Below, one piece after another: positions 1 to 8,038 of a stretch of DNA of 22,893 nt (position 1 is its first letter; the number at the start of each line of letters is the position of its first letter). A program made the position numbers and the translations under genes. Origin of the DNA: Caldilineae bacterium (lineage in GTDB: Bacteria > Chloroflexota > Anaerolineae > JAAEKA01); contig JACKBK010000046.1 in assembly GCA_020634555.1 (NCBI GenBank), positions 1-22,893 on the forward strand. The letters are read 5' to 3'. The notes under the pieces are model-generated. The model did not search any database. It was not told where the DNA came from and saw nothing but the letters and a program-made list of their open reading frames with translations.

Positions 1-259
1 CGCCGGCCGCATCACCGCCGTTCTGCTCATGGCAGTGGGCATCGCATTGTTTACCGTCGTTACCGGGTCGCTGGTTGAATGGTTTCGGGACAACCCAATG
101 GCAGTGCTCCCGTCAGACATCTCAAACGATGAAACCAACTTTGCATATCAAAGTATTGAGCTTCGAAAGCTCTCGGAGCAACAGGAAATCTTCCAGCAAA
201 CGATCACCGAACTCGTTGCGAAGCTGGCGGACCTTGAACGAAAATTGGACCGGCAGTAG
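1..259 (+). CDS. C-terminal end of a voltage-gated K+ channel-like membrane protein (partial)
   Basis: The frame is open from base 2, so the gene begins upstream of the window. The visible part starts with A-G-R-I-T-A-V and a hydrophobic helix ending V-T-G-S-L-V-E-W-F. In the ion-transport (Kch/KvAP-type) family this stretch is the inner pore helix that follows the selectivity filter. A short hydrophilic tail of about 45 residues comes next, rich in Glu, Gln, Leu and Lys with heptad-like spacing, which suggests a coiled coil for oligomerisation. The filter itself is outside the window, so the family call rests on the pore-helix pattern alone. An internal ATG at 29 is unlikely to be the start because it falls inside the helix. 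It is followed 36 bases later by a small membrane protein gene on the same strand. Confidence 0.6.
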   Translation, partial: AGRITAVLLMAVGIALFTVVTGSLVEWFRDNPMAVLPSDISNDETNFAYQSIELRKLSEQQEIFQQTITELVAKLADLERKLDRQ

Positions 260-295
260 TATGGTGAACCCGGCAGAGCCGCCTGTGAGAGAACC

Positions 296-760
296 ATGAA
301 CAACGACCAACCAGCTATGACTCATGAAGATAGTCCGGTGCCGCCGCCTGACCCGCGCAAGCGACCGTTTGGCCAAAAGGCCATCGTGTTTCTCATGGTG
401 GCCCAGGCGATCCTGGGCATCGCTGTAGATGCAATCTTCCTCGCAGGCGGTTCTGATATCCGAACCCAGTTTATTGCGAGCATGGACGGTCCTCTGCCTG
501 TGACCGTGCAGTTGTTCTCCCTGCTGATTATCGCGCCGCTCCGGCTGGTTGCTGCCATCGGTCTTTGGCGCGGGCGGCACTGGGCATGGCTGCTGACCAT
601 GGCTCTGCTGTCGTACGCCATGGCTCTCGACGGCATCCTCTTCTTTATCGGCGAACCTGCTTATCTCCTCATGGCTCTCAACGTCATCACTGTCTTCTAT
701 CTCAACCAGCGCGAGGTTCTGGGCCTGTTCACCAAGACAGAAACGATGGAGGCAAGATGA
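296..760 (+). CDS. small multi-pass membrane protein of unknown function
   Basis: A 154-residue protein. The first 25 residues are hydrophilic and proline-rich. About four hydrophobic segments follow: roughly residues 27-48, 65-85, 88-110 and 115-135. A short charged tail ends the protein. I do not recognise the family and see no catalytic motif. The start ATG has only a weak purine-rich site (GAGAGAA) before it. Its TGA stop overlaps the ATG of the next gene (ATGA at 757-760), so the two are very probably translationally coupled. The coupling and shared membrane location suggest, by inference only, that it works with the downstream Vps62-like membrane protein. Confidence 0.7.
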   Translation: MNNDQPAMTHEDSPVPPPDPRKRPFGQKAIVFLMVAQAILGIAVDAIFLAGGSDIRTQFIASMDGPLPVTVQLFSLLIIAPLRLVAAIGLWRGRHWAWLLTMALLSYAMALDGILFFIGEPAYLLMALNVITVFYLNQREVLGLFTKTETMEAR

Positions 761-2565
761 GCGATCTGGAGCTGCTGCGCCGCTATGAGCCGGTGGTGCG
801 ATACACCAACGGAGAGATGTTCTTCCCCTGTACGGTGGACGAATACCTGGCCCAGTGTCACCTGTGGATGGCCGACCAGGAGCGCCAGGCGACCTTGTTG
901 GCACAACCGGGTGAGTTGACCACGGACCGGCTGGCAACGTACCGAACGGTGCCGCGCGAGCACCGTCTTTACCTGCAATACGTGGATGCGCCGCTGAACG
1001 CGATAGCCTACCAGCGCTGGCTGCAGCGGCCTGACCACCCGGTGCTGCCGAATCCTAACCGGCTTCAGCGAGTCGGGTTGATGACGCGCATCTTCGACGG
1101 CATATTCTATCTTGCGCTGCTGGTGCGCGGGCGCGTGCCCGGCGGCACTGCCGCGGCAGCCCAGATCAAGTATGCCGCCGGGCAAAGAGAAGCGCCGCGC
1201 CGGGTGTATTACGGACGCGTCGTGCGGGATGGCGGCTACATCATCCTGCACTACCTGTTCTTCTTCGCCATGAACGACTGGCGCTCTTCCTTCCATGGCG
1301 TCAACGACCACGAGTCGGACTGGGAACAGATCTTCATCTACCTGAGCGACGAGGGAGACGCGCCGCCACAGCCGCGCTGGGTGGCTTTTGCCTCGCATGA
1401 CTTCAGCGGCGACGACCTGCGGCGTCGCTGGGATGACCCGGAGGTGGAAAGAGTCGGCGAGACGCACCCGGTGATCTACGCCGGCGCCGGGTCGCACGCC
1501 AGCTATTTCACGCGCGGCGAGTACCTGATGCAAACCGAGCCCCAGGCGCTTCGATCTATTGCCAACTTCGGTGGAGCCATTGACCGCTTGTGGACCAAGT
1601 CGTTGCGCCAGGGCACACCGCTCAACCTGGAAACCGGGCTGCGCGGGCTGCTCAGCATTCCCTTCGTGGACTATGCCCGCGGCGACGGCCCCAGCATTGG
1701 CCCGCAGCAAGCTGAGGACTGGACCCCCATTCTCATCAGCAACGACGACGGTTGGGTCGATGGCTACCGCGGGCTGTGGGGCCTGGACACCTGGGATCCA
1801 TTGGGCGGCGAGCGGGCGCCGTCGGGGCCGAAGTACAACCGCGACGGCAGCGTCCGGCTTTCATGGCGCGCACCCTTGCAGTGGGCCGGACTGGACAAAG
1901 TGCTCCCGCCAAACAGGGCTGTGACTGCCATGGGGAAGGTCGTGACAGACCTCGAAGAGCAAGAGAAAACGCTACACGAGGAACTGGTTGCCCAGCGGAG
2001 GACGCTCCGGTCGCTGGAGCTGGAGGTCGAGGCGTTGCGGTCTACGCAGTACCTGAGCAGCGTCCTCAACGAACGGGAGGAGGACCTGGTTCAGGCCGAA
2101 ACAAAGCTGCACGCGTTGAGCGAGCAGTTGAACAGCGTCAAAGAAAGCCAAGAGGCAGGCAACGAGCACCTTGCTCGCCTGAAAACCGGCGACTTTGGAC
2201 CGGCGCGCGCCCACATCCGCCACGCCGTTACCCCCCAACCTATCGCTGCTCCCCAGTCGCGGGCCGCCTATTTCTGGGCAGCCATCAGCGGCGGACTGTT
2301 GTTGTTGCTGGTCGTCGCACTGATCTACCTGCGGCCCCACTACTGGCCAATCTGGCTCATCGGTGTCATTGTCCTGTTTGCCGGACTCGACGCGGCCATG
2401 CGCGGCAAGCTCTCGACGTTCCTGATCCGATTGACCATCCTGCTGGCGTTGTTCACAAGCGGTTTGTTGCTCTATCGCTTCTGGCTGCTGGCTGTGGTAA
2501 TCGGCATTATCGTGCTTGCCATCATCATGATCCGCGACAACGTGCGCGAGGTTTTCGGTCGATAA
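757..2565 (+). CDS. Vps62-like (DUF946-like) protein with coiled coil and four-helix membrane tail
   Basis: I place the start at 757, giving 602 residues: GGAGG lies 4 bases upstream and the ATG overlaps the preceding stop. The open frame continues upstream to 565, but that part lies inside the previous gene. Residues 1-390 look like the plant/fungal Vps62 (DUF946) fold: a Y-E-P-V-V-R-Y opening, an aromatic stretch with H-E-S-D-W-E-Q near residue 187, and G-S-H-A-S-Y-F near residue 248. The His/Asp-rich positions resemble conserved sites of that family. Residues 391-477 form a long Glu/Leu/Gln-rich coiled coil. Residues 506-595 hold about four membrane helices, and the tail is charged. The fusion suggests a large soluble domain tethered to the membrane. 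Function is unknown; the family call is by motif resemblance. Confidence 0.72.
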   Translation: MSDLELLRRYEPVVRYTNGEMFFPCTVDEYLAQCHLWMADQERQATLLAQPGELTTDRLATYRTVPREHRLYLQYVDAPLNAIAYQRWLQRPDHPVLPNPNRLQRVGLMTRIFDGIFYLALLVRGRVPGGTAAAAQIKYAAGQREAPRRVYYGRVVRDGGYIILHYLFFFAMNDWRSSFHGVNDHESDWEQIFIYLSDEGDAPPQPRWVAFASHDFSGDDLRRRWDDPEVERVGETHPVIYAGAGSHASYFTRGEYLMQTEPQALRSIANFGGAIDRLWTKSLRQGTPLNLETGLRGLLSIPFVDYARGDGPSIGPQQAEDWTPILISNDDGWVDGYRGLWGLDTWDPLGGERAPSGPKYNRDGSVRLSWRAPLQWAGLDKVLPPNRAVTAMGKVVTDLEEQEKTLHEELVAQRRTLRSLELEVEALRSTQYLSSVLNEREEDLVQAETKLHALSEQLNSVKESQEAGNEHLARLKTGDFGPARAHIRHAVTPQPIAAPQSRAAYFWAAISGGLLLLLVVALIYLRPHYWPIWLIGVIVLFAGLDAAMRGKLSTFLIRLTILLALFTSGLLLYRFWLLAVVIGIIVLAIIMIRDNVREVFGR

Positions 2566-2637
2566 CCTCGGCTGTTGCTGGCGTGGCGAACTGCTTCCCC
2601 CGGAAGACCCATTGCTTGTTTACGAGTAAACGATATG

Positions 2638-2719
2638 TGGGGCGGGCGGGATTCGAACCCGCACGGGCAATGCCCTTCGGTTTTTAAGACCGATGCGTCT
2701 GCCATTCCGCCACCGCCCC
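2638..2719 (-). tRNA. tRNA-Leu (anticodon UAA)
   Basis: Read on the minus strand, the acceptor stem GGGGCGG pairs with CCGCCCC and the discriminator base is A. The D arm is present, the anticodon stem TCGGT/ACCGA closes a CTTAAAA loop with anticodon UAA, and the T arm is GCGGG-TTCGAAT-CCCGC. A short extra arm (GGGCATTGCCC) marks it as a class II tRNA, as expected for leucine. The terminal CCA is not encoded. It is the downstream member of a tRNA pair. Confidence 0.93.
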
Positions 2720-2759
2720 AGGATAGCCGTTGTTGTCGCGCCAGCTATGAAAAACAGAT

Positions 2760-2824
2760 GGCCTATGGCTGATGGCTTATTGCATTGGCTCCATCCATCT
2801 GCCATAAGCTATCGGCCATAGGCC
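2760..2824. repeat. long palindrome between the two tRNA genes
   Basis: Arms at 2760-2780 and 2804-2824 (21 bases each) are complementary throughout except at two positions, and both of those would be G-U pairs in the plus-strand RNA. The loop is 23 bases. It fills most of the spacer between tRNA-Cys and tRNA-Leu. It has no T-run on the minus strand, so it is not a standard terminator. It may be a small palindromic repeat or a processing signal in the tRNA transcript. Confidence 0.7.
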
Positions 2825-2829
2825 AATTT

Positions 2830-2904
2830 TGGAGGCGACGGCCGGATTTGAACCGGCGATCAGGGTTTTGCAGACCCTTGCCTTAACCACTTGGCCACGT
2901 CGCC
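2830..2904 (-). tRNA. tRNA-Cys (anticodon GCA)
   Basis: On the minus strand the acceptor GGCGACG pairs with CGTCGCC, the anticodon stem AGGGT/ACCCT encloses CTGCAAA (anticodon GCA), and the T arm is GCCGG-TTCAAAT-CCGGC. The discriminator base is U73, the hallmark of bacterial tRNA-Cys. The terminal CCA is encoded (2832-2830), unlike in the neighbouring tRNA-Leu. It is the upstream member of the pair. Confidence 0.95.
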
Positions 2905-2986
2905 CTGCCACAAGGCATTGTACGCAGGCGGGCCGGTGTTGTCAAGGAAAACCGATTTGGCGTGCGTGTCGCAGGGTACGCACGGC

Positions 2987-3044
2987 AACGTGAATACGTG
3001 AAACGTGATTTGCCCTGGCAGGTCGCGTCTCACGTATTCACGTT
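2987..3044. repeat. palindrome upstream of the tRNA pair and downstream of the subtilase gene
   Basis: The core arms 2987-3001 and 3030-3044 are a perfect 15-base inverted repeat. Pairing extends inward to 2987-3010 with 3021-3044, with one mismatch and several G-U pairs, around a 10-base loop. It lies about 70 bases past the end of the minus-strand subtilase gene and 80 bases before tRNA-Cys. There is no T-run. It could limit read-through into the tRNAs or be a dispersed palindromic repeat. Confidence 0.65.
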
Positions 3045-3111
3045 TTACGACTCACGCTTCAGCTCCGATCAGCGTCACTCACAAGACACCCAGAGTTCCC
3101 GCGGCTCTGGC

Positions 3112-4956
3112 CTAGTTGCCCAGGTTGACGATGCCCTCACCGAGGACCGGAGCCGCGGAATCGACGGAGCCGTAGATCGCGTCGTCTACCTTGTCGGGCG
3201 GGACACCCTCTTGCAACCTCAAGGCGGCGATTCCGCTCACCAGTGGTGTTGCGAAGGAGGTGCCGACCCAGTACAGGTAGGTTGTCTTATCCTTGTTTTG
3301 GGGATCGACGCCGAGGCCGACCAGACAGTAGGTTTCGTTGCCCGCTTGCTCGCACCAGAAGTCTTCCCTTGAGCTGCGATCGACTCTGCCGGGCACGATG
3401 CAGTTGACGTAATCACCGGCGACTGCTGCTGCGGTCAGCTTTGGATCGGGTGGAACCTGGCTCAGCGTCAGGCCGTTTCCGCCGGGCGCAGCCACGTCGC
3501 CCATGTTGGAGAAGCAACCGCGTTGCTTGTCATAGGTGCTGGCGGCCACGCCGATGACCTGCGACTCGACCGCCGGGATCTCTGCGGGCAGAGGCGCGTC
3601 GGGATCGGTTTTTGTCTCGGCCAACGGATCGGCTGAGTACGAGTCGTTGCCAGCCGCGGCTACCACCACCGCGCCGAGGCTGGTCATGTAATTCAGCTTG
3701 TCGTTCAGTGCGGTCACTACTTCCGGCAGCGCAAACTCCTCGGGGTTGTCTGGCAGGTGGACACCCAGACTCATATTGACCACGGTGTTGGTCAACGGCA
3801 TGTTCCCACCGGCAACGTCTCCTTCCGAGGCCGCCGTCATGTAGTCTTCGAACTGTTGCAGGCCTTGCAGGACCTTGAACAGGTCGCCGCAGCCGTCATC
3901 TTCCAGCACCCGCAAGAGGTGGATGGTGCTTTGCGGCGCAACTGCGTGCGCCAGGCTGGCTACGAACAGGCCATGGTTGCTGATGTCCTGCATCTCCCGG
4001 TCCAGGTCTTCATTCCAGCGATCCTTGCCGGGACAGGTGTCGGGGTTTGCCGGCTCCAGTTCCCAGGTAATCAAGTCCAGCTTGCTGGATCCTGAATCGC
4101 CAGACTCTTCGTCGACTGGCCAATTTACTTGCCGGTTCTTGCTGCACGGCGCGCCGCGAAGACACGGCGTTCGCCAGGGCGATGTGTCCAGCACGGCGAT
4201 GGTCACGCCTTCGCCGGTAGATTCAACGGCCCGCTCGCCGTCGTTCATGAGGCCGATACCTTCTTTGCCCAGCGCCCATTGATTCAGGAATTGCGTCTCA
4301 TCCGCCATACCAAGGCCGCCGCCCGGCTGGTTCGACGCCCAGTATCCGTTCTGCGTCCACGGGCTGCCGCCGCCCCGCCAGGCCGGACTGATGAAGTAGT
4401 TTGGGTCCGCGGCCGCGTCGAGGTCCGGATTAGCCAGGACGAACTGCCCGAACAGGCATGACACTTCCTCCACCGAGCGCTCGTCAGCGATCTCGGCGAG
4501 CCGGATCGTACGGCCCTCCTCCAGGGTGATCGGGTGGTAGTCTCCATACCTCAGTTGGAGATCGAACGCTCCGATGACCTCGTTGATCGCGGCCTCCTGG
4601 CCCGTCAACAGCACTTGCCTGTCGACGTAGATCAGGTCCTGGTAGGGGGAGTGCAGCAACTGCGGCAACGCATCAGCCGTGAGATCGGTCTGGCCTATCA
4701 TTCTTGTTGATGGCTTAGGTATGACGGCCTGTTCATCCTTGCCGTGCTGACTGATTTCTGAGCAGTAAGCCTGGATTTCTGCCGGGTCGTCGGAGACCGG
4801 TTCGGGGGTCTTCGTGACGGCAGGCTCGCTCGTCACGGTGACGCCTGGCACGGGTGTTACATCAGGTGGAACGGGCATGACGCAAGATGCGGCCAGGCTG
4901 GCCAGCAGCAGAATGGTCATCCACAAGGTCGCGAGACGGATTTTCGAGAGTTTCAT
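3112..4956 (-). CDS. subtilisin-like serine peptidase (family S8), secreted lipoprotein
   Basis: 614 residues from the ATG at 4956. An AAGGAGG core lies 7 bases upstream; a second ATG abuts it at 4959. The N-terminus is a lipoprotein signal peptide: K-x-x-K-x-R, a hydrophobic core, then L-A-A-S-C with the probable lipidated Cys at 25. A Pro/Val/Thr-rich linker follows. The S8 catalytic set is complete: Asp257 (A-V-L-D-T), His328 (N-H-G-L-F-V-A-S), oxyanion Asn437 (A-A-A-G-N-D) and Ser567 (G-T-S-F-A-T-P). Residues 30-230 may be a prodomain. The enzyme should act outside the membrane as an endopeptidase; substrates are unknown. It is the last gene of the sigma/zinc-finger/CHAT unit, separated from the CHAT gene by 176 bases holding two hairpins, so it may also have separate expression control. 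Confidence 0.92.
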   Translation of the reverse strand: MKLSKIRLATLWMTILLLASLAASCVMPVPPDVTPVPGVTVTSEPAVTKTPEPVSDDPAEIQAYCSEISQHGKDEQAVIPKPSTRMIGQTDLTADALPQLLHSPYQDLIYVDRQVLLTGQEAAINEVIGAFDLQLRYGDYHPITLEEGRTIRLAEIADERSVEEVSCLFGQFVLANPDLDAAADPNYFISPAWRGGGSPWTQNGYWASNQPGGGLGMADETQFLNQWALGKEGIGLMNDGERAVESTGEGVTIAVLDTSPWRTPCLRGAPCSKNRQVNWPVDEESGDSGSSKLDLITWELEPANPDTCPGKDRWNEDLDREMQDISNHGLFVASLAHAVAPQSTIHLLRVLEDDGCGDLFKVLQGLQQFEDYMTAASEGDVAGGNMPLTNTVVNMSLGVHLPDNPEEFALPEVVTALNDKLNYMTSLGAVVVAAAGNDSYSADPLAETKTDPDAPLPAEIPAVESQVIGVAASTYDKQRGCFSNMGDVAAPGGNGLTLSQVPPDPKLTAAAVAGDYVNCIVPGRVDRSSREDFWCEQAGNETYCLVGLGVDPQNKDKTTYLYWVGTSFATPLVSGIAALRLQEGVPPDKVDDAIYGSVDSAAPVLGEGIVNLGN

Positions 4957-5002
4957 CATTCCTCCTCCTTGGGTGTAAGAAAAGGTGGTAGCCACTGTTG
5001 CC

Positions 5003-5037
5003 AGATGACAATCACTTTTGGCAAGTGACTGTCATCT
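5003..5037. repeat. 15-bp hairpin in the leader of the subtilase gene
   Basis: Arms 5003-5017 and 5023-5037 pair around a 5-base loop. The single non-Watson-Crick position is a G-U pair in RNA made from the minus strand, the direction of the flanking genes. It lies 47 bases upstream of the subtilase ATG. There is no T-run after it on the minus strand. Confidence 0.7.
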
Positions 5038-5070
5038 TCGATTGCGGGGACCGAAACTAGAACCACGTCG

Positions 5071-5122
5071 ATCTTGATTTGTGGAGTTCGCATGTGAGCA
5101 TGCGAACTCCACAAATCAAGAT
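5071..5122. repeat. perfect 24-bp hairpin just after the CHAT gene
   Basis: Arms 5071-5094 and 5099-5122 are perfectly complementary around a 4-base loop (TGAG). It begins 10 bases beyond the CHAT stop codon. No T-run follows on the minus strand, so it is not a standard intrinsic terminator. It may protect the upstream mRNA from 3' decay, or be an operator or mobile palindrome. Confidence 0.85.
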
Positions 5123-5132
5123 TGGCGAAACA

Positions 5133-7997
5133 CTAGATCGGGCCGCCGTCGCCGACCAAAAAGAATGGCGCCCAGAAATAGGGATGGGTGTACGCGTCCG
5201 CCGGCAGCTCGTGCGCAAGCTGGCCGTGAATGAACTGCAGCTGCGCCCGGCGCAATGCGTTGCCCTTGGTAGCGCCCTGCATGAGATGCCCATAGAACGA
5301 AGTCATCAACGCCGCGGTTGACCGATCCTCCACAGCCCATTGACTGAGCACCAATGACGACGTGCCGGCGGCAAAAAAGGCGCGCATCAGGCCCAACAAC
5401 TCGTCGCCGCCACCCACCACATGCTGCCCGGTCTGGCAGGCGCTCAACGTCACCAACGAGGCGTTCAGCCGCAGGTTGAAGATATCCAGCGTAGTCAGCC
5501 AGCCGTTCGTCAGGGCGAGACCGGAAAAAAGTGGATTGTCAGGACGAAAGTCCCCATGAACCGCCATGTGCAGCACGCGTTTGGCGCCCACGTTGTTGCG
5601 CAAGGCGTCAGGTGTGGCGTTCTCTTCCAGGTACAGGTCTCCGCCACAAAGACTGGCCACGGTGCGCGCTTCATCCAGCGCGTGGGGCAGCAGGCCGCCA
5701 AAAGAATTGCCCATGGCCAACATCCCAGACCCGGCGCGCGGCTCGTCGCAGCAGAAACGCAGCAGGCTGGCTACGGGCAGCCGCGCCAACTCGAACTGTT
5801 CCACCAGATAGCGCTGGCCGTCGAACAGCGCCTGAAACGGCAGATAGTGCAGCGAGCCGTGAGGCACAACGATCAGTCGTCGGTAGCCGGCTAGTTGCTG
5901 CGCAACCGGCGCGACAAGTTGGGCATAGAGTTGGCGCAACACGCCGCGGGCGTTCTCGGTCAGGCCGGGAATCTGGGCAAGCTGGCTGCCAGGCACCGTC
6001 GCGAAGTTGAGTTGCAGCCGCCGCAGGCCGCGTCGCAGCGCGTTCTCTCTCAGCCCCAGGCTTGTCGCGGTCACAGCCTGCTTTGTGACCACAAAAGCGA
6101 TGATGTCCGTGTCTGTGGCGAAATATTCCAGCACGGCTGTCTTGTCGTCCAGCGATGGCTGGATTGGCTCGATGTGGACCTGCCAGAGAGTCATGTCGCG
6201 GGCATAGTCGGCGTTGCGCACCAGCAGCTTGTGCCAAAGCTGCGTCATCTGTGCTTCCAGCGTCACGACATCGTCGCTTAATCGATCGGGTGCATCAGTT
6301 GTCGAGGCGTTTCGGGCCAGACCTGCGCTGCCCTGCCAGCGGCGGTAGAGCCGGTCCCGTCGCTCCCGCAGCTTTTCCAGCTCGGTTACGATTCCCTCGT
6401 CACCGGGCCTGCGAGCGGTCAATCCCAGGTCCAGCTTGAAGGCCAGCATGTCAACCAGCGCCCGCGATTTGGCCCGCTCAGCATACTCCAGTCCGCGCGC
6501 CGGGTCGTTCAACTCCAGGCTGAGGCGCACAGCGTGCTGATACAGGGCCTGCTTGTCCTCCAGGTAGCCGGCGCGAAACTCAACCATTACGCGGCCGCGC
6601 AGTTGTTCCAGCGCCTGGATAGCCAGCTCGTAATGCTGGCGCGCTTCCTGGCGGTTCGCCTGCGCCTCGGCGTCGGCGGCCAAAATGGCATGCGCCTGAT
6701 GAGCCAACTCGGCCAGGCGTTGATTGTCGGCCGTCGCCAGCGCCTGTTCGGCCAGAGCGCGTGCTGTGTCATGGTCGTTCAGCGCGACGGCCGCGCGCGC
6801 GGCCACCAGCGCGGCATGTGCTTGTTGCACCGGCAGGTTGCGCCGTTCGAACTCCCGCGCGCAGTGCAGTGCAAGCGCCAGGCTTTCGCTGTGCTGGCCT
6901 TGTAACTCCAGCAGGGCAGCGCGCTCGCTGTCGACCCGGTTCACCCAGACCTGGTTATCCTCAGTCCGGAAGCGATCGCGGGCGTCGTTGAGGGCGGCTA
7001 TTGCCAGATCGAAACGTTGCAGTCCGGTGTGCGCCACGGCTTCGTTGAGAAGCGCTTCGGCAACCTCGCGCTGGCGACCTATCTCGGCGCACAGGTTGCG
7101 TACGTCGCGGCACTTCTCCAGGGCGTCGTCGAAGCGCCGCAGTTGCAGGAGACAATGGCTGGTGACCAGATCGGCCTCGATGGCGTCCACCGGCCGGCCA
7201 TCAGCCAGAAAGGTGTCGCGTGCCCGGTCAAGGAGCGCCAGGGCTTCGTTGAAACGTCCCAACATGACGTACGTGGCGGCCAGGTTGTGTTGGACGTGGC
7301 CGATCTCGGCTTTCTGGTTGGTGCGCTCCAGGAGCCGGAGGGCAGTTTCATTGGCCTTGATCGATTCCTGGAAACGGCCCAGGTTGCGCAGTACAATCGC
7401 CCGATCCTGTTCGATCAACGGCAGCAGCCGCTGGCCATCGTTGCCGATGCGCAGGCACAACGCACGCGTCTGATCGAACTCAGCCAGGGCTCGCTCGTCG
7501 TCCCGCCTTCGCCCGTGAACCACTGCCAGGTTCATCGAGAGGTTTGCCAACGCTCGCCACTGCTGGTTTTCCTCCAGAATCTGCCGCGCCTGGTTGCCGA
7601 TTTCCAGGGCATCTTCGTATTGTCCCAGCATAGCCAGTGCGAAGACCTTGCCGACCACCGCACCCGCTTGCTCCGCTACTTTCTGATGGTTGCCGTAGAG
7701 CGCGGCTGCCTGGTTGTACCGATCGACGGCAAGGGTATATTGGCCTAATCCGCCCAACGTCAGGGCGTTGGCTTCGGCCAACAGTCCCAGCGCCCGGTTG
7801 CAGTCGTTTTCTTGCAGATCCCCCAAATATTGCAGCAGATACGCCATGTCCAGCGAGCCATGCACCTGGGCGCGCAAAAACCGGTCGGCCTGTTCCTTGA
7901 GACCGTCGGCAAGACAGTCATCCAACGGCGGCAGGCTGGCCCTCAATAGGTTCTTCTGAGCGTCGAGATCCGGCAGCGTCAGCAGGGTCTCGATCAA
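5133..7997 (-). CDS. TPR-CHAT caspase-like cysteine peptidase
   Basis: 954 residues from the TTG at 7997. Residues 1 to about 520 are repeated helical pairs with TPR spacing (for example A-L-x-x-Y/F...G-x-x), a protein-binding superhelix. A linker with coiled-coil character follows. From about 690 the CHAT peptidase domain carries the caspase-type dyad: His814 in H-M-A-V-H-G-D-F and Cys854 in L-S-A-C-Q-T-G. The G-G-G-D-E-L-L-G-L and S-Q-W-A-V motifs after it are typical of CHAT. No signal peptide or membrane helix is seen, so it should be cytoplasmic. The TTG start lacks a good ribosome site; a CTG at 8024 has GGGGAG six bases upstream and would add nine residues. The gene lies directly after the zinc-finger gene and belongs to the same unit as the sigma factor and the subtilase. 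Role inferred: a sensor-controlled protease. Confidence 0.93.
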   Translation of the reverse strand: MIETLLTLPDLDAQKNLLRASLPPLDDCLADGLKEQADRFLRAQVHGSLDMAYLLQYLGDLQENDCNRALGLLAEANALTLGGLGQYTLAVDRYNQAAALYGNHQKVAEQAGAVVGKVFALAMLGQYEDALEIGNQARQILEENQQWRALANLSMNLAVVHGRRRDDERALAEFDQTRALCLRIGNDGQRLLPLIEQDRAIVLRNLGRFQESIKANETALRLLERTNQKAEIGHVQHNLAATYVMLGRFNEALALLDRARDTFLADGRPVDAIEADLVTSHCLLQLRRFDDALEKCRDVRNLCAEIGRQREVAEALLNEAVAHTGLQRFDLAIAALNDARDRFRTEDNQVWVNRVDSERAALLELQGQHSESLALALHCAREFERRNLPVQQAHAALVAARAAVALNDHDTARALAEQALATADNQRLAELAHQAHAILAADAEAQANRQEARQHYELAIQALEQLRGRVMVEFRAGYLEDKQALYQHAVRLSLELNDPARGLEYAERAKSRALVDMLAFKLDLGLTARRPGDEGIVTELEKLRERRDRLYRRWQGSAGLARNASTTDAPDRLSDDVVTLEAQMTQLWHKLLVRNADYARDMTLWQVHIEPIQPSLDDKTAVLEYFATDTDIIAFVVTKQAVTATSLGLRENALRRGLRRLQLNFATVPGSQLAQIPGLTENARGVLRQLYAQLVAPVAQQLAGYRRLIVVPHGSLHYLPFQALFDGQRYLVEQFELARLPVASLLRFCCDEPRAGSGMLAMGNSFGGLLPHALDEARTVASLCGGDLYLEENATPDALRNNVGAKRVLHMAVHGDFRPDNPLFSGLALTNGWLTTLDIFNLRLNASLVTLSACQTGQHVVGGGDELLGLMRAFFAAGTSSLVLSQWAVEDRSTAALMTSFYGHLMQGATKGNALRRAQLQFIHGQLAHELPADAYTHPYFWAPFFLVGDGGPI

Positions 7998-8038
7998 TTC
8001 TTGGGAAGTTTGCGCTTTGCTCAGAGTTTGCTCCCCGG

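Noticed and set aside
122..937. Long minus-strand open frame over the first genes
   Set aside because: It lies opposite the well-supported small membrane protein and Vps62-like genes, lacks a ribosome site and is rich in Arg/His/Pro, as expected of antisense frames in GC-rich DNA.
1752..2687. 311-residue plus-strand frame overlapping the Vps62-like gene
   Set aside because: It is out of frame with the real gene, has shadow-type composition and runs into the tRNA-Leu gene.
5071..5122. Intrinsic terminator for the CHAT gene
   Set aside because: The stem is strong, but no T-run follows on the minus strand, so I list it as a hairpin of unknown role.
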